Shown here one piece after another: positions 1 to 9,768 of a stretch of DNA of 54,258 bases. The notes below the pieces were generated by a model that saw only the letters and a list, made by a program, of their open reading frames with translations, was not told the DNA's origin and did not search any database. Positions within the stretch are counted from its first letter, which is position 1. Each line of letters opens with the position of its first letter. The DNA comes from Candidatus Zhuqueibacterota bacterium (GTDB taxonomy: Bacteria; Zhuqueibacterota; Zhuqueibacteria; Thermofontimicrobiales; Thermofontimicrobiaceae). The DNA is taken from NCBI GenBank assembly GCA_016783825.1, contig JADHVV010000008.1, positions 1-54,258 on the forward strand, in the 5' to 3' direction. The translations under genes and the position numbers were made by a program.

Positions 1-33
1 AGTGTCGGTTCTGGCTTGTCCAGGTTGGGATTT

Positions 34-1089
34 TCACTCCCCCTTACATTCATCATAAAATCCCATCACCCTGAACCTGGTGGTTATTTTTTTCACTTCA
101 TCAAGCGCTTTTACGACATTATCATCATCTTTTGATCCTTCAAAATCAAGAAAGAATACAAAACTTCCCAACTGGTTGGGAATTGACTCTATCCTAGTCA
201 GGTTAAGGCTTTCTTTGGCGAATACTTCGAGCACCCTAAAAAGTGTACCGGCTTTATGCTCAGTGGAAAATACTATTGAACATTTACTGCCTGCCATTTT
301 ATTTTCTTCTTTTGCAAACACAAGGAACCTTGTTTTATTCCGGGTAAAATCCTCTATATTTTCTTTTATGATTTCAAGATTGTACAGTTCTGCGCATAAA
401 TTGCTTGCGATTACAGCAGTAGCTTTTGGTACTTTTTCAGCTAACATTTTTGCTGCGCCGGCTGTATCATAATATGGGACTGGTTCCAGCTTATTTCTTC
501 TAAGAAAGTGATGACACTGTTCCAAAGCCTGGTAATGAGAATAGACGACTCGCAGTTCCCGATGGTCCGCTCCGGGTAAACCGAGAAGACAATGGTGAAT
601 GGAAAGCTCCACAGCACCAGTAACAAAAAGTTCTGTGTTGAGTATGAGTTGGTTTACCTGGCTGACAACGCCTCCCAGCGTATTTTCTACGGGGACAATC
701 CCAAAATCAAAAAGACCGGAAGTTACACCTTCAAAAACCTCTGTAAATTCATTGCACGGAATTGGAATTAAATCTTTCTGCCACGTTCTTGACGCCACTT
801 CACTGTATGCACCATGATCACCCTGAAATCCAATCAATTGGCAGCCTTTTTTCTGCAGTTTTTTGCTCTCTGAAAAAATATCTTTGAACAGCTTCTCACA
901 GAATTGAGGATCGATCAGGGCGCCGGATTGGATTCTGATTTTATCCAATACATCAGCAGTCAATTGGGAATCTTCTAAAATCTCTCCGATCTTAGTTGAT
1001 TTAAGATCCAACTCCATTCTTGAATTCAGCAGTTTGAGGATTTGAAAATCTATTTTATCTAACATTTTTTTGATGTTTTCTGAACTCAT
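34..1089 (-). CDS. pheA: Prephenate dehydratase with N-terminal chorismate mutase-like domain (P-protein)
   Basis: Converts prephenate to phenylpyruvate in phenylalanine synthesis. Residues 1-80 form an all-helical AroQ chorismate mutase-like domain, about 83-258 the dehydratase domain with the TRF motif at 253-255, and about 268-345 an ACT domain with GTLFRVLEVF and ESIP in place of the usual ESRP phenylalanine-binding motif. At 351 aa it is about the usual P-protein length. A good Shine-Dalgarno (AAGGAG, 5 nt before the ATG) fixes the start. It lies downstream of the DAHP synthase gene on the same strand, with a 217-nt gap holding an inverted repeat. The mutase domain looks degenerate: aligned by eye to the E. 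coli P-protein only R28 and Q88 equivalents (R24, Q79) are clear, and the R51-E52 pair is absent. Dehydratase activity is very likely; mutase activity is doubtful. Confidence 0.93.
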   Translation of the reverse strand: MSSENIKKMLDKIDFQILKLLNSRMELDLKSTKIGEILEDSQLTADVLDKIRIQSGALIDPQFCEKLFKDIFSESKKLQKKGCQLIGFQGDHGAYSEVASRTWQKDLIPIPCNEFTEVFEGVTSGLFDFGIVPVENTLGGVVSQVNQLILNTELFVTGAVELSIHHCLLGLPGADHRELRVVYSHYQALEQCHHFLRRNKLEPVPYYDTAGAAKMLAEKVPKATAVIASNLCAELYNLEIIKENIEDFTRNKTRFLVFAKEENKMAGSKCSIVFSTEHKAGTLFRVLEVFAKESLNLTRIESIPNQLGSFVFFLDFEGSKDDDNVVKALDEVKKITTRFRVMGFYDECKGE

Positions 1090-1166
1090 TTTTTCTCCTT
1101 ACCTGGGCAATCCAGAATTCCTATAAACTTTAATGATAAGTAAGTGGTGATAAATTTTGCAACGAG

Positions 1167-1240
1167 AAAAGATCAAGGTCAAGGTCGAGATTGAGAAAAA
1201 TTAGATTTTTTCTTGATCTCGATCTCGACCTTGATCTTTT
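1167..1240. repeat. Long imperfect inverted repeat (GATCAAGG family)
   Basis: Two arms of about 34 nt (1167-1200 and 1206-1240) are reverse complements with a few mismatches, built from GATCAAGGTC/GATCTCGACC units around a 5-6 nt loop. A related copy lies at 14352-14409. It sits between the DAHP synthase stop and the pheA start, so it could act as a transcript hairpin or attenuating terminator. The related copy elsewhere argues for a dispersed repeat. Confidence 0.8.
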
Positions 1241-1306
1241 AAGTCATATTTATTATAAAAGTTAAAATTTGTTTGCACATCTTGTACAAAATTAATATGT
1301 TAGATA

Positions 1307-2116
1307 CTACATTGTCCCCATAAATGTATGGAGCTTTCTTATCTTTTTCATTAACTTGCTAAACTCTTTTGGCGTCAACGCCTGATCCTTATCCGACAAT
1401 GCTTCTGGTGGATTATGATGAACTTCAACAGTTAAACCATCAGCCCCGGATGCCAAGGCTGCCAGACTCATGGACTCTATCAAACTGGGTTTGCCTGTAG
1501 CGTGTGATGGATCTACAATCACCGGCAGATGCGTTAGTTCTTTACTGGCAGGTACCGCGCTTAAATCTAATGTATTTCGGGTGTACGTTTCAAAAGTCCT
1601 GATACCACGTTCGCACAGAATTACATTTGTGTTTCCTTCATTCATAATATATTCTGCACTGCCTAACCATTCAGCAATCGTCGAATACATGCCGCGTTTC
1701 AGCAGCACCGGCTTATTGACCTTTCCCACTTCTTTGAGCAGGGAAAAGTTCTGCATATTGCGCGTCCCAATCTGTAAAACATCAGCAAATTCGCAGACCC
1801 AGGTTACATCGCGCGGATCAAGTACTTCAGTAACGATAGGCAATCCGGTCACATTTTTTGCTTTTTCTAAAATTTTAAGTCCTTTAATGCCAAGTCCCTG
1901 GAAAGCATAAGGCGAAGTTCTTGGTTTAAATGCGCCGCCGCGTAACATTTGCGCTCCGGCTTCTTTCACCTTTTGAGCGGTAATCATTACCTGCTCTTCG
2001 CTTTCCACACTGCACGGACCGGCAATGACAACCAAATCCTTTCCTACCTCAACGTCGTCAATTTTAATAATAGTCCGTTTTTTATCTTTTGATCCGACAA
2101 GTTTTAAGTTTTGCAT
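1307..2116 (-). CDS. aroF: 3-deoxy-7-phosphoheptulonate (DAHP) synthase, type I-beta
   Basis: Condenses phosphoenolpyruvate and erythrose 4-phosphate, the first step of the shikimate pathway. At 269 aa it is the short, unregulated KDO8P-synthase-like class. Visible motifs in order: [25 protein letters not shown] (PEP and phosphate binding), [31 protein letters not shown] and [17 protein letters not shown], carrying the metal ligands Cys, His, Glu and Asp of this family. There is no fused chorismate mutase or ferredoxin-like regulatory domain. It is followed by pheA on the same strand. The Shine-Dalgarno is weak (AGAAAG). The gene letter is by analogy only. Confidence 0.94.
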   Translation of the reverse strand: MQNLKLVGSKDKKRTIIKIDDVEVGKDLVVIAGPCSVESEEQVMITAQKVKEAGAQMLRGGAFKPRTSPYAFQGLGIKGLKILEKAKNVTGLPIVTEVLDPRDVTWVCEFADVLQIGTRNMQNFSLLKEVGKVNKPVLLKRGMYSTIAEWLGSAEYIMNEGNTNVILCERGIRTFETYTRNTLDLSAVPASKELTHLPVIVDPSHATGKPSLIESMSLAALASGADGLTVEVHHNPPEALSDKDQALTPKEFSKLMKKIRKLHTFMGTM

Positions 2117-2151
2117 TTGTTAGTTTTCTTTCTGAGAAGTTTGAATTATCA

Positions 2152-2433
2152 TTATATTTGTATTCGACCCAATACAATATTTTTAGCATCATCATGACCT
2201 TTGCATTTTCCTTGTTTTACTTGAGATTCCGCTATTTGAATATCTGTTAATACTTCCAGTTTTTTTAAAAGTGTTTCATATTCTGTAGCATCCATCATTA
2301 CAGCAACATTTTTTTTTGTGCTGAGTCATAACTAATTGTCGCCTTATTTTTCGTATTTTTTAAAAAGCCGTGGTACATGCACCTGAAATTCAGATAATGG
2401 CTTAACATCTTCATCTATTAAAATTCTTTACAT
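2152..2433 (-). pseudogene. Broken Phd/YefM-family antitoxin
   Basis: Minus-strand translation in three frames gives the pieces of one Phd/YefM antitoxin: DEDVKPLSEFQVHVPRLFKK, then RRQLVMTQHKK, then NVAVMMDATEYETLLKKLEVL continuing to a stop at 2152. This is the normal order of the family (N-terminal beta-hairpin, then the AVMMDATEYE helix). The frame changes at an A-run near 2360 and at a nine-base homopolymer near 2309-2317, and a stop follows the putative ATG at 2433. No toxin gene is adjacent. Either the gene is dead or the assembly has homopolymer errors. Confidence 0.72.
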
Positions 2434-2724
2434 ATTCTTACTTAAGTACATTAATAATTAGGGTTGAATATAATGTACGAAACAAAGCATAAAAAGTAAA
2501 GCATTTTTTGTACTGTTAGCAGATGTTTTATAAACAGACTAACAGTAATTTTTGCTATCAGAAAAAGTATGTGAAATTTGTCAGATTGGAAGGACAATAA
2601 TTGTGGAACGACATAAATTCAGGTCAGCCTTGATGTATATGTGAAAAAATGTAAAATGAAATACGCTAGCAAATAATAAAACTCAAAATAAGCGAAACTC
2701 TTTGAGATTTTATTTCAAATAAAA

Positions 2725-2761
2725 TAAACCTCCGACAGGTTCTAATCCTGCAGGAGGTTTA
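2725..2761 (-). terminator. Probable intrinsic terminator for the minus-strand transporter operon
   Basis: A strong hairpin pairs TAAACCTCC with GGAGGTTTA (inner CAGG/CCTG pairing, 6-nt loop). Read on the minus strand it is followed by a T-rich tract (TTTATTTTATTTG). It lies about 150 nt after the stop of the MFS gene at 2914. Confidence 0.55.
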
Positions 2762-2823
2762 TGCATCAGGAGGTTGATGATGTCAGAGAAAATCCACAAT
2801 TGTATTTACCCCGCATTATTCAC

Positions 2824-2865
2824 AGTCTGTATTTCCTTATATTTAAATGGTAACTGTACAGGCAT
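2824..2865. repeat. Copy of a 40-bp dispersed repeat (CTGTATTTCCTTA...TAACTGTACAGG)
   Basis: The 42 bases here recur, inverted, at about 46896-46936 and, direct, at about 48551-48591. The core is CTGTATTTCCTTA, an AT-rich spacer, then TAACTGTACAGG. The rest of the 2434-2913 gap is AT-rich and shows no gene. Confidence 0.75.
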
Positions 2866-2913
2866 CATATTTTCAAAGGTAGCGGGATTGATAGTATTTT
2901 TTTGCCAATGCAG

Positions 2914-3672
2914 TTAATCACTTGCTTTTGCATTCCACACTAACAGTGCCAACACAACAGACATAATAGCAGCGCTAACCCAAAAGATTTTTACAACGCT
3001 AAAATCGTATGTTTCTACTCCATTAACAATAATTTTATGATTGTTTATTAAAAATCCACTCACAACATCCTGAATACCGGCGCCGTAGAATCCCCATCTC
3101 CAACCTAAAAAGCTAACAATGAAAGCTACAACAATAAAAGTAATAGCTTTGCCCAAACCATGGCTGGCGCTCCAGATGCCATAATAGGTGCCCCGCTCTT
3201 TATTGCTGAACCAGCGGGATAAAGACACAACACCAGGTGCAGCTCCCATTGCCTGGAGCCACCCATTCATTCCCCATAAAATAGCAAACACCAAAAATAA
3301 AGACGTAAAACCCAGGATCAAGTTTACTAAAGCTGACAACAACAATCCTGTCGACATAAATCTTCTGATATTGCTCCTATCCGCTAAAAAACCATTGGTA
3401 AATTTTCCGATGGCATACACAAAAAACAAGGCTGAACCAATAATTCCCAGTTCCGATTCATTTAAAATTCCAGCATCGACAATAGGTTTTTTTACAACAC
3501 TCATACTTAACCGGCAAACATAATAAAGGCTGTATCCAAGAGTAGCTGATAAAAACACGGACAAACGAAGCTTTTTATAAGTTGCTTTAATTGATGTTTC
3601 ATCAATCAGCACCGGTTTCGCAGGTGTCACTCTATAGAAATTTAATATTCGTCGAAGCATTATATTCCACAT
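2914..3672 (-). pseudogene. Internally deleted OPA-family organophosphate:phosphate antiporter (GlpT/UhpC-like)
   Basis: Residues about 30-198 match the first six membrane helices of the major facilitator OPA family, with LGYSLYYVCRLSMS, the loop GFLADRSNIRRF and GWLQAMGAAPGVVSLSRWF. The sequence then jumps at GAG (about residue 198, near 3078) straight into GIQDVVSGFLI, which in full-length members lies near helices 10-11, and ends in a normal last helix. The protein has 252 aa instead of about 430-450, so helices 7-10 are missing in frame. The junction is the GC-rich GGCGCCGG, where family members carry GAG-like sequence on both sides, which suggests deletion by microhomology. It lies 22 nt after the glycerophosphodiesterase gene, a sensible partner since the diesterase would release glycerol 3-phosphate. 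Transport activity is unlikely. Confidence 0.8.
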
Positions 3673-3694
3673 CGTTTAATTATATTAAGTCCAA

Positions 3695-4588
3695 TTATCT
3701 TAATTTTTTAGATTCCAGGTAATTCATTAACAGCACAGGGCGATCGGTCTGAATCATATTTGTTCCTTTACCGACAATCCATCCGTAACTTCCTTGAATA
3801 TCATCAATTGCACGGTTATCATCATGTCCACCATTTAAGCTTGCCCACAAAGAATTAATCCACACGCGTGAACCTTTATCTTTTATTAAGTGGAAATTAT
3901 CAATAATTTTTGAAGTATCCATTTTGAACACAAATTCAAAAGCTACTGGATTTATCTCTTTCTGATAGTCACTAATTATCTTTGCCGCATTTGGTTCATC
4001 AAGAGACACGATTGGCATAAAGAAAACCTTATCCAGATATTTGCCAAAATCACTCCGGACTTTTTCTACCGGATATTTTCCTTTCATAATCACATGGTCA
4101 ACTGTGGCGGTCTTTTCCAACACCTTGTAAGCTTCGGCAAAGTTATCATAGCACTTATCGAGGTTGACCATGATCTTGCCTTTTGCGGTGAGCATTGCTT
4201 CTTCCAGGGTGGGAATTTTATGTCGTGTGACCCGCCCCAGACCATTGCGTAAATACAGGATTTTGACTGAGTCCAGCGTCCAATCTGTTATCAGCCCTTT
4301 TCCATTAGTCGTACGGTCTAGGGCTTTATCGTGCATGAGTACCAATATTGAATCTTTTGTCATCCGCACATCAATTTCTACCATATCGACGCCCATTTCG
4401 ATGGCGTTTTGTATTGCTTGCAGTGAATTTTCCGGTGCATGGCGCCAATCACCACGGTGGGCTACTACAATAACTTCCTCATTCCGGGAGTTTTCCAAAG
4501 TATTGATAAAATCATTAATTCGATTGTTTTTACTCTCAGTATTAACACAACCTGAACATAACAGCAAAAGAACAATTAGATTTCTCAT
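3695..4588 (-). CDS. Glycerophosphodiester phosphodiesterase, secreted lipoprotein
   Basis: Hydrolyses glycerophosphodiesters to sn-glycerol 3-phosphate and an alcohol. A short signal peptide ends in a lipobox (LLCSGC), so the enzyme is probably anchored in the periplasm or outer membrane. The GDPD TIM-barrel hallmarks are present: AHRGDWRHAPENS (catalytic His, substrate Arg), EIDVRMTKD (metal Glu and Asp) and LMHDKALDRTTNG (second catalytic His). The length of 297 aa is normal. It follows the TonB receptor gene by 62 nt and precedes the OPA transporter by 22 nt, suggesting an uptake operon for glycerophosphodiesters or similar organophosphates. The Shine-Dalgarno is weak. It appears intact, unlike both neighbours. 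Confidence 0.9.
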   Translation of the reverse strand: MRNLIVLLLLCSGCVNTESKNNRINDFINTLENSRNEEVIVVAHRGDWRHAPENSLQAIQNAIEMGVDMVEIDVRMTKDSILVLMHDKALDRTTNGKGLITDWTLDSVKILYLRNGLGRVTRHKIPTLEEAMLTAKGKIMVNLDKCYDNFAEAYKVLEKTATVDHVIMKGKYPVEKVRSDFGKYLDKVFFMPIVSLDEPNAAKIISDYQKEINPVAFEFVFKMDTSKIIDNFHLIKDKGSRVWINSLWASLNGGHDDNRAIDDIQGSYGWIVGKGTNMIQTDRPVLLMNYLESKKLR

Positions 4589-4650
4589 AAATAGTTACCA
4601 ATTATATTAAAGGGGAAACAAAAAACTGTCTCCCCTTTGTATTTGTATTT

Positions 4651-7600
4651 TTAGTATTTAACTCTAACGCCAAGTGTAATGAAACGGCCTGTTTTACTGA
4701 AAGCAATATTTCTATCCTTAGTTTCAGCATATCTATATGATTCATTGTCAAGCAGATTTAAGCCATTAGCAACCAGCAGGATGTTGTCAAAGATTTCGTA
4801 TTGTAAATTAGCATCAAGCTGACCATAGGCATCAATGAAATTACTTCTTTGGGTATCTGATGCTCGAACCTCATACAAGTATTCATCTCTCCACGAATAG
4901 GCCAATCGACCACTAAACTTCCCTTTCTCGTAATATCCAATGATATTGAAAGAATGTTGAGATTGCCCGGGAAACAATGTTTTAACCACTTTTCCATTAA
5001 ATGGAATTTGTGATTCACCATCCGAGTATGTATAGTTTATCAATGTTCCAAATCCATCTAAACCATCTGAAAACAGGGTGAATGGAGTTTGCAATGATAT
5101 TTCAAAACCCTGAAAGAACGATGACTCTCCGTTAACAGGTTGAGTAACCGTAAACGGAGCATTACCGACTTCTTCACCATTGTCATTCAGAAGAGATCCT
5201 ACATCAATAGTTTTTTCTTCTGTTACGCTTACGATAAAATTATCAACATCCTTCCTAAAGTAAGTAAATGATAATAAAGCTCCATCTGCAAAATACGATT
5301 CAAGTGAGAAGTCAAATTGAGTCGCCATGAATGGTTTTAAATTGGGATTCCCAAGTTTTGCTGTTCCTCCGCCGATAACCGGCACGGCTGCGCCGGGTGC
5401 AACAGTACCACCGGGAGTAAGGCTTGACAGTGTCGGACGTGTCATTGATTTTGACACTGTAGTCCTAAATAACAGGTCATGCGAAAGATTAAATACTGAA
5501 TTCAAACTGGGCAGGACTTCTGTGTATGAGTTGGTTTGACTGACCGGCATCCCATCACCTAAGAATCCGTCTGAAGTTTGATTTGTTGAAACCAGTCGAA
5601 CACCTAAATTTGCCTGAAACCATTCATTCCCTGCATCAGCCCGGATATACCCGGCTGTTGTTTGTTCGTCAATCGTAAAAGTACTTATATAGCGTTGGGG
5701 AATTTCAAAATTTGCTCCACATATTTCCGGATCAGCAAAAACAGCATCGAAATCCGTCACGAACCAATCCCTGACAATCGATGAATTATCGTATTGACCA
5801 AAAAAATCATCGACTGGGAAACTTGCAGCAATAGCATCGCTAACAGGAAGTGGGTTACCTGCTGCATCTTTTGCCGTAAAACGACCGTCGTATCGCACGT
5901 TTCCTTTTTCCCTGCTGCTTATTCTGCCTCCAAAACTGATTTTTCTTAACAGATTGATATTAAATGATTTTGACAAATCTAATTGACCTGATGATTCCGT
6001 ATCAGTTATATCGTCATTGATAAACCTGCTTTGATTGTGCCTGAAATCGTCGGGATTCGTAAAGTCTGTATTTTCTGGAGATAGTCCGACGAAAATATCA
6101 TCGCTGAAATCGTAAGTAAATCTGTCAACTGCATTATAAACAGCGCTGAATTCTCTGGATTCTTTTGTGGATTTGGAATGTCCCAGTTTAATTGATGACT
6201 TCCAACTGTCAGTAAGCTTATAACCGGTTTCAAAATTCAAAAGGAGTAAATCCTCTTCGGATGGTGTAAATATGTTTTCACTTCTGGAAGAAACATTGCC
6301 GTATGCAGCCTTCCTTGCGTAGCCGGTATTATCCACAGTAGCGCTGACCGGAGTGGACCTATCTCCGTTTAATAGTCCGTCGATTGAATATCGGGTTCTT
6401 TCTTCATCAAATTTTGCATAGGCTATATCAAAATTGAAATCTAATCTGTCATTAGGTCTATACTGAAGCGCTCCTGTAAGTCCTAATCTTTTACGATCCT
6501 TCATTTCAAGAACATATCTGGGGATAAACGGAATTTCCACATCATTGTGATCTATTGTTCCGTCCCCTCCGATGTCATAATCATGAAAAAGAAGATATCT
6601 TAAGCCTTCAACATTGTCTTGTCTTAAATCTGATTGTGAATATGACACACTACCAAGTACACCTAATTTTCCGCCAAACAGTTGATTATTACTAATCAAA
6701 CCGGAAATTCTCGGAGTGGCTTTTTCTCTGAGATCATTCATGACCCCTTGACTTGAAAATGCATATTGCGTTCCTTGTTTTTTTAAATCAAAGGGTCGGG
6801 CAGTTCGCATATCAATAGCAGCGGCAAGACCACCTTCGGTAGTACTTGCATCTTGACTTTTCTTAATACTAACATTATAAAAAAGTTCAGAAGCAAACAC
6901 ATCGAAATCAACTTCACGACCGGAATTCCCTGAAGTTACTGTTTTGCCATTGATGGTAACTCTAGTAAATTCAGGTGCCAATCCTCTCACACTTACTTGC
7001 TGTCCTTCTCCGAGTACACGATTGATAGTTACACCGGGTATTCTTTGTAATGATTCGCTGATATTTAAATCCGGAAAATCGCCAATATCTTCAGCAGAAA
7101 TTGCATCAAGAATACCAACGGATTCTTTTTTTTGTTCGATTGAGTTTTCTAAACTTGCCCTGATCCCTATTACCTCAACTACATCACCTGAAACCGCTGC
7201 TGCTTTCAGAGCAAAAGACAATGCAACGGTTCCATCTACCTCAACCTGTACATTTGTTTTTTCTTTCGTTTCATAACCAATAAATCGTGCTCTAACAGTA
7301 TATGTACCAGGTGGGATAGGAAATGAAAACTTTCCTTATAAATCTGTGGCAGCGCCAAAAGTTGTCCCAACTACTATCACATTGGCGCCTGAGAGTGGTT
7401 CACCATCTTCACTCAATACCACACCAGTAATTTTCCCTGTTGCTTGTTGTACTCTTGATTTTTTAGTCAATATTAACCGATTCCCTCTCGTGATCATTAA
7501 CTCAATGCCGGTACCAGCTAACACAACATCAAAAGCTTCCTGAACTGTCACAGCTTTTAACTGTTTTGTAATTCGTTTATTTTCTGGAATGAAATCTTTA

Positions 7601-7849
7601 CTATAAGATAACTTCATTTTCACTTTTTCAGCGATTTTAACAATAGCATCTTCTAGGGATATTATTGAATTCCAAATCAATTAATTGGGTCATTGAATTT
7701 GAATCCAATTTGCTCTTTTTATTTAATTCTTTTGAAGAATTCATTGACAGAAGAGAATTATCTGTCACTTGAGCAAAAACAAAAGTTACCATTAAAAGCG
7801 AAAGAAACACGCCTCGAATAAAAAATTTTACTTGCATATTTCGTCTCAT
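4651..7849 (-). pseudogene. TonB-dependent receptor with STN signalling domain, interrupted
   Basis: Reading from 7849: signal peptide (VFLSLLMVTFVFAQ); STN domain (LEDAIVKIAEKVKMKLSYSK, about 7670-7470); carboxypeptidase-regulatory-like domain (GKITGVVLSEDGEPLSGANV, continued by GKFSFPIPPGTYTVRARFIG); plug (EDIGDFPDLNISESLQRIPG, QVSVRGLAPEFTRVTINGK); and an outer-membrane barrel ending at 4651. The plug resembles the Xanthomonas/Caulobacter-type receptors linked to carbohydrate uptake. Two lesions break it: a frameshift at about 7655-7665, between signal peptide and STN domain, and an in-frame TAA at 7336-7338, where family members usually have a residue before GKFSF. The remaining 856 codons are open. 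The STN domain and the FecR and sigma genes upstream fit a surface-signalling system. Assembly error must be excluded before calling it dead. Confidence 0.85.
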
Positions 7850-8047
7850 CTCCTTACATTATAAGGAATTAATTTTCGTTCGAGCCTGTGATAAATGCGT
7901 TTTAATGCGATTTTTTAATTTTTGGAATCCCTACAATTCCTTTCGCACGATTCGTGTTTTCACAGGCTTTTTAATTAGTAATAAAAACTGTACAATTATA
8001 CTTATGTCATTTTCACCTCCTTCCGACCTTAAAGTTAAACATTATTG

Positions 8048-8239
8048 TAACTGTTCAGATAAGAAAAAAATGCCACAGAGTCACAGAGTACACAGAGAAA
8101 AACCATTTTACAGATCATGGTTTCAGGCTGCAAGAATCAAATTTCACCTAAACATAATATTTTTAAATACTCATATTTTTATCAGTATTATTTCTTTTTG
8201 GACTCTGTGTTCTCTGTGACTCTGTGGCTGATTAGTTAC
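8048..8239. repeat. Nested palindromic element in the receptor-FecR gap
   Basis: The 396-nt gap 7850-8245 has no gene. Inner arms GCCACAGAGTCACAGAG (from 8072) and its complement (to 8228) match over about 28 nt. Outer arms GTAACTGTTCAG (8048-8059) and CTGATTAGTTAC (8228-8239) define a second, enclosing palindrome. Related copies lie at 24501 and 48453 (inner type) and at 29718 and 48496 (outer type). Confidence 0.8.
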
Positions 8240-8245
8240 ATATTA

Positions 8246-9301
8246 TTAATTATGTGAAAAAATTACATTATGGTTTTCACGGGTATAGTTCAAATCCAAA
8301 GAAAGTACGATGATATTCAAGATTTCATCCAGGCTCTCATTTTTGAAAGAAGCAGTGAGATGTCGTGATCCCAACGTTGAATCAGCTAATTGGCAATCTA
8401 AATTGTACCAGCGCTTCAAATGAACCATAACATCGCTCAACCGTGTGTTATCAAAGATCAGTTCGTTTCTGATCCATGCCAGGTATTTATCAGTATCCAC
8501 AGTTTTAGGAGTTGATGGTGCGCTTCCCTGTGTCAGGCTGCTCATCTGGTTTTTTGTAAGAATAGTTTTTTCACTAAAAGCAGAATCGTTGGATTGAAAT
8601 GCAACCTTACCTTCTGCAACGATCACCCGGACTTCTTTATCCGCTTCCCAGGCGTTTACATTAAACGAAGTTCCCAAAACACGCACTTTTGCTTGTGCGG
8701 TGTTCACAATAAACGGCTTGTCAGGATTGGGGACGACTTCAAAATAGGCTTCACCGTCCAAATATACTTCCCTGGATTTTTCCCAGGATTCAGGAGAGAA
8801 CCGTAACTTACTGGCAGCGTTCAGTTTTACTTTTGTACCGTCGGATAAATTAATTTTAACCTGCTGCCCGTTTTCGGTGATAATCTCCTGTTTTCCTGAA
8901 TCGGAAGCTGCGCCATTCAGAACGCCAAAATGGTTCAGCGATAAATAACCGCTAAGAGCAATTAAAGCGAATACGGCTGCAATTCGGAACGCCACAGCAA
9001 ATGATGAGCGACGTCCCCATACCTGTTGTTGCTTCTCGAAACGAGGAGTTGGAGGACTCATGGGTAAAATTCGAGTATCTTTTGAGATCGCTGCTTTATC
9101 GGAAAAGTTCTTCCAGGCAGCTTCCACATCCCAGGCGACCGGTGACTTGCTGGATTCAGTCCAGACTTTTTTCATAGAATCAACAAACCGGGCATTTGAT
9201 GGTTCTGTTTTTTTCCAATCTTCCATCTCTTTTTTTTCATCGTCAGAACATTCGCCGGCAAAATAGCGGGCAAACTTCTTCCAATCGATTTGGTTTTTCA
9301 T
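8246..9301 (-). CDS. FecR-family anti-sigma factor
   Basis: Inner-membrane regulator that binds the ECF sigma factor and receives the signal from the TonB receptor STN domain. Order: cytoplasmic N-terminal region (WKKFARYFAGECSDDE), one membrane helix near residues 100-120 (AVFALIALSGYLSLN), FecR domain (VKINLSDGTKVKLNAASKLRF, EVYLDGEAYFEV, VRVLGTSFNVNAW) and a C-terminal STN-like domain (FDNTRLSDVMVHLKRWYNL, FKNESLDEILNII) as in Bacteroidota proteins. I place the start at the ATG at 9301 (MKNQIDWKK, with GAAAGG upstream); a longer open frame to 9397 is created by a palindromic element at 9350-9454. Intact at 351 aa, although its receptor is broken. Confidence 0.92.
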   Translation of the reverse strand: MKNQIDWKKFARYFAGECSDDEKKEMEDWKKTEPSNARFVDSMKKVWTESSKSPVAWDVEAAWKNFSDKAAISKDTRILPMSPPTPRFEKQQQVWGRRSSFAVAFRIAAVFALIALSGYLSLNHFGVLNGAASDSGKQEIITENGQQVKINLSDGTKVKLNAASKLRFSPESWEKSREVYLDGEAYFEVVPNPDKPFIVNTAQAKVRVLGTSFNVNAWEADKEVRVIVAEGKVAFQSNDSAFSEKTILTKNQMSSLTQGSAPSTPKTVDTDKYLAWIRNELIFDNTRLSDVMVHLKRWYNLDCQLADSTLGSRHLTASFKNESLDEILNIIVLSLDLNYTRENHNVIFSHN

Positions 9302-9349
9302 TTTTAAAAAGCCTTTCAAATTAATTAATAAATGTATGCATGCATGCAT

Positions 9350-9454
9350 TAAGGGGGTGGGATAAAATAAGTTATTCATTTTGATCTCACAAGTCATTAT
9401 TTATCAGTCTTGGGAAAATTTAGAATGTCCAAGTTATTCTATCCAACCCCTAAA
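9350..9454. repeat. MITE-like element, AGGGGGTGGGATAAAATA family, copy 1
   Basis: Left arm AAGGGGGTGGGATAAAATAA (from 9351) pairs with the right arm TTCTATCCAACCCCTAAA (to 9454), enclosing about 60 nt. The same terminal repeats bound 49649-49749. It lies just upstream of the FecR start. Confidence 0.82.
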
Positions 9455-9514
9455 ACAGAAACTGTTTCTATAATAATAAACAACTGAAACTGGTTTTACC
9501 CCTACAAATATTTT

Positions 9515-9768
9515 GGTTAGTGGTGGATTGGTGATTGGTGAGTGGTTTGTAGTGAATTGAGTTGGGGACTGGTGATTGGTAAATTGGTGATTAGTGGATT
9601 AGTGATTGGTTAATTAGTAAAATAGTGATTGGTAATTGGAAAAAGGTGGATTGTTGAATTTAATTGTTGATATTATGCTTCTTAAACCAATCTCCAGTAA
9701 CAAATAATAAATACCAATAACAAATAAATACCAATCACCGATAACCAGTAACCAGTAACCAATCACAA
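9515..9768. repeat. Palindrome of GTGATTGGT units
   Basis: The left half repeats GTGATTGGT and variants many times; the right half carries the complements ACCAATCAC and CCAGTAACC. The right end runs into the sigma gene, whose TGA stop (9763-9765) is formed by the terminal TTGTGATTGG. Together with the element at 9350 it fills the 9302-9762 gap; no gene is seen there. Confidence 0.75.

Noticed and set aside
6944-7276. Plus-strand open frame within the TonB receptor gene
   Set aside because: It mirrors a well-supported minus-strand coding region, shows no domain and has no ribosome site.
9302-9397. N-terminal extension of FecR
   Set aside because: The extension includes part of a MITE-like element and lacks a ribosome site; MKNQIDWKK at 9301 fits the family start.
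9515-9768. Possible CRISPR or iteron origin from repeated GTGATTGGT
   Set aside because: Repeats are irregular, reverse orientation in the second half, and no replication gene is adjacent.
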